Source of the DNA: Turritopsis dohrnii
Taxonomy: Eukaryota > Cnidaria > Hydrozoa > Anthoathecata > Oceaniidae
Assembly: GCA_027922465.2 (NCBI GenBank)
Contig: BQMF02000586.1
Coordinates: 168,918-232,917 of the forward strand
DNA: 64,000 nucleotides
Reading direction: 5' to 3'
This document shows positions 63,784-64,000 of this stretch, in pieces. How positions within the stretch are numbered: position 1 is the stretch's first letter; every line of letters begins with the position of its first letter. A program made the position numbers and the translations under genes. The notes under the pieces were generated by a model, which worked only from the letters and a program-made list of their open reading frames with translations, did not search any database and was not told where the DNA came from.

Positions 63784-64000
63784 ATGGCTTCTATCGCAAT
63801 GATGTTGGGTGGAGCTTTGGCTAACGCTTTGGCTTTCACAGGATCAAGCTATCTATTTTCAAGTTTATCCAAAGACAGAATCGATAAGGAAAGAAAACGT
63901 CATGATTTGGCCATAGAAAAATTACAAAAAGCACAGATTGAATGGCAGCAAAAACGACAGGAAAGGATCGATTTCATCAATAAACAACTATTGCTCGAAA
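63784..64000 (+). CDS. 140-aa-type protein, partial (cut by window end), unit 2
   Basis: ATG 63784, two bases after the preceding stop. The 72 codons inside the window match unit 1 almost exactly (MASIAMMLGGALANALAFTG...), with one change near the end (QLLLEK instead of QLALEK). Confidence 0.7.
   Translation, partial: MASIAMMLGGALANALAFTGSSYLFSSLSKDRIDKERKRHDLAIEKLQKAQIEWQQKRQERIDFINKQLLLE

Larger units (their letters stand above)
57608..64000. mobile_element. Virus-like capsid-module unit 2 (incomplete, cut by window end)
   Basis: Same order as unit 1, directly behind it. It has an extra minus-strand gene (62074-62325), an intact minor-capsid start, three 44-bp repeats and a 65-bp tandem repeat near the left end. 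The window ends inside the 140-aa gene. Confidence 0.8.

Noticed and set aside
50955..64000. Ordinary Polinton/Maverick
   Set aside because: No protein-primed DNA polymerase, rve integrase, adenain-like protease or long TIRs in the 6.65-kb unit. The integrase at 31.7-34.0 kb belongs to the BEL/Pao element, and the one at 34.6-35.1 kb is a separate relic.
50955..64000. Bacteriophage contamination
   Set aside because: Compact gene spacing raised this, but both units sit in one contig with eukaryotic repeats, ribosome-binding sites are not seen, and the PPP1R15-like motif is a eukaryotic-host feature. Read coverage over 50.95 kb would settle it.

Overview
The window reads as eukaryotic, animal-type DNA: AT-rich, mostly non-coding, with GT-AG introns, tRNA-derived SINEs, and transposon families typical of cnidarians and other marine invertebrates (Helentron, Kolobok with THAP and P2X7-type ORFs, DIRS, BEL/Pao, Crypton-like, pogo/Tigger, LINEs, many MITEs). 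A cnidarian is my best guess, but nothing here fixes the species.

Layout. 0.7-1.9 kb: a foldback MITE built of AACGTT palindromes. 3.2-5.6 kb: a minus-strand LINE split by a 1,011-bp TA-flanked element carrying an 87-codon ORF; a second copy of that element lies at 45.1-46.1 kb. 6.1-6.4 kb: a YqaJ-type nuclease relic. 7.3-13.6 kb: a decayed Helentron (cysteine peptidase, Rep, PIF1-like helicase, endonuclease). 14.8-16.5 kb: an apparently intact three-exon gene with OB-fold and zinc-finger features like RPA1. 17.4-20.7 kb: a DIRS retroelement with a SINE inside its recombinase. 20.7-24.6 kb: a decayed Kolobok element, also hit by a SINE. 24.65-34.58 kb: one exon cut into three pieces by a 3.1-kb TIR element and a 6.4-kb BEL/Pao element. 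34.6-48.6 kb: transposase relics, a LINE, a SINE, MITEs and hairpins.

50.955-64.0 kb is the most interesting part: two head-to-tail copies (the second cut by the window end) of a 6,653-bp unit that looks like the morphogenesis module of a small double-jelly-roll DNA virus. Each unit has a tRNA-like sequence, a minus-strand ~385-aa protein with a C-terminal hydrophobic segment, a putative minor capsid protein, a putative major capsid protein, an A32/FtsK-type packaging ATPase, a block of 44-bp repeats, and four or five small proteins, several with membrane segments. No polymerase, integrase, Rep or protease is seen in the unit. Unit 2 also encodes an 83-aa protein with the RVxF and downstream signature of PPP1R15/GADD34-type PP1 regulators; unit 1 lacks it. 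In the first 71 codons of the capsid gene the copies differ at 13 codons, 12 synonymously, so coding constraint acted after they diverged; unit 1 nevertheless has two nonsense changes relative to unit 2. Either a tandemly integrated small virus or a capsid gene array kept by the host would fit.

How the genes fit together: the ATPase would package DNA into a shell of the major and minor capsid proteins, the small membrane proteins are candidates for internal, vertex or membrane-active functions, and the PP1-regulator-like protein would keep eIF2-alpha dephosphorylated. All of this is inferred from families and context. Everything between 1 and 50.9 kb is ordinary repeat-rich host DNA, except for the RPA-like gene.
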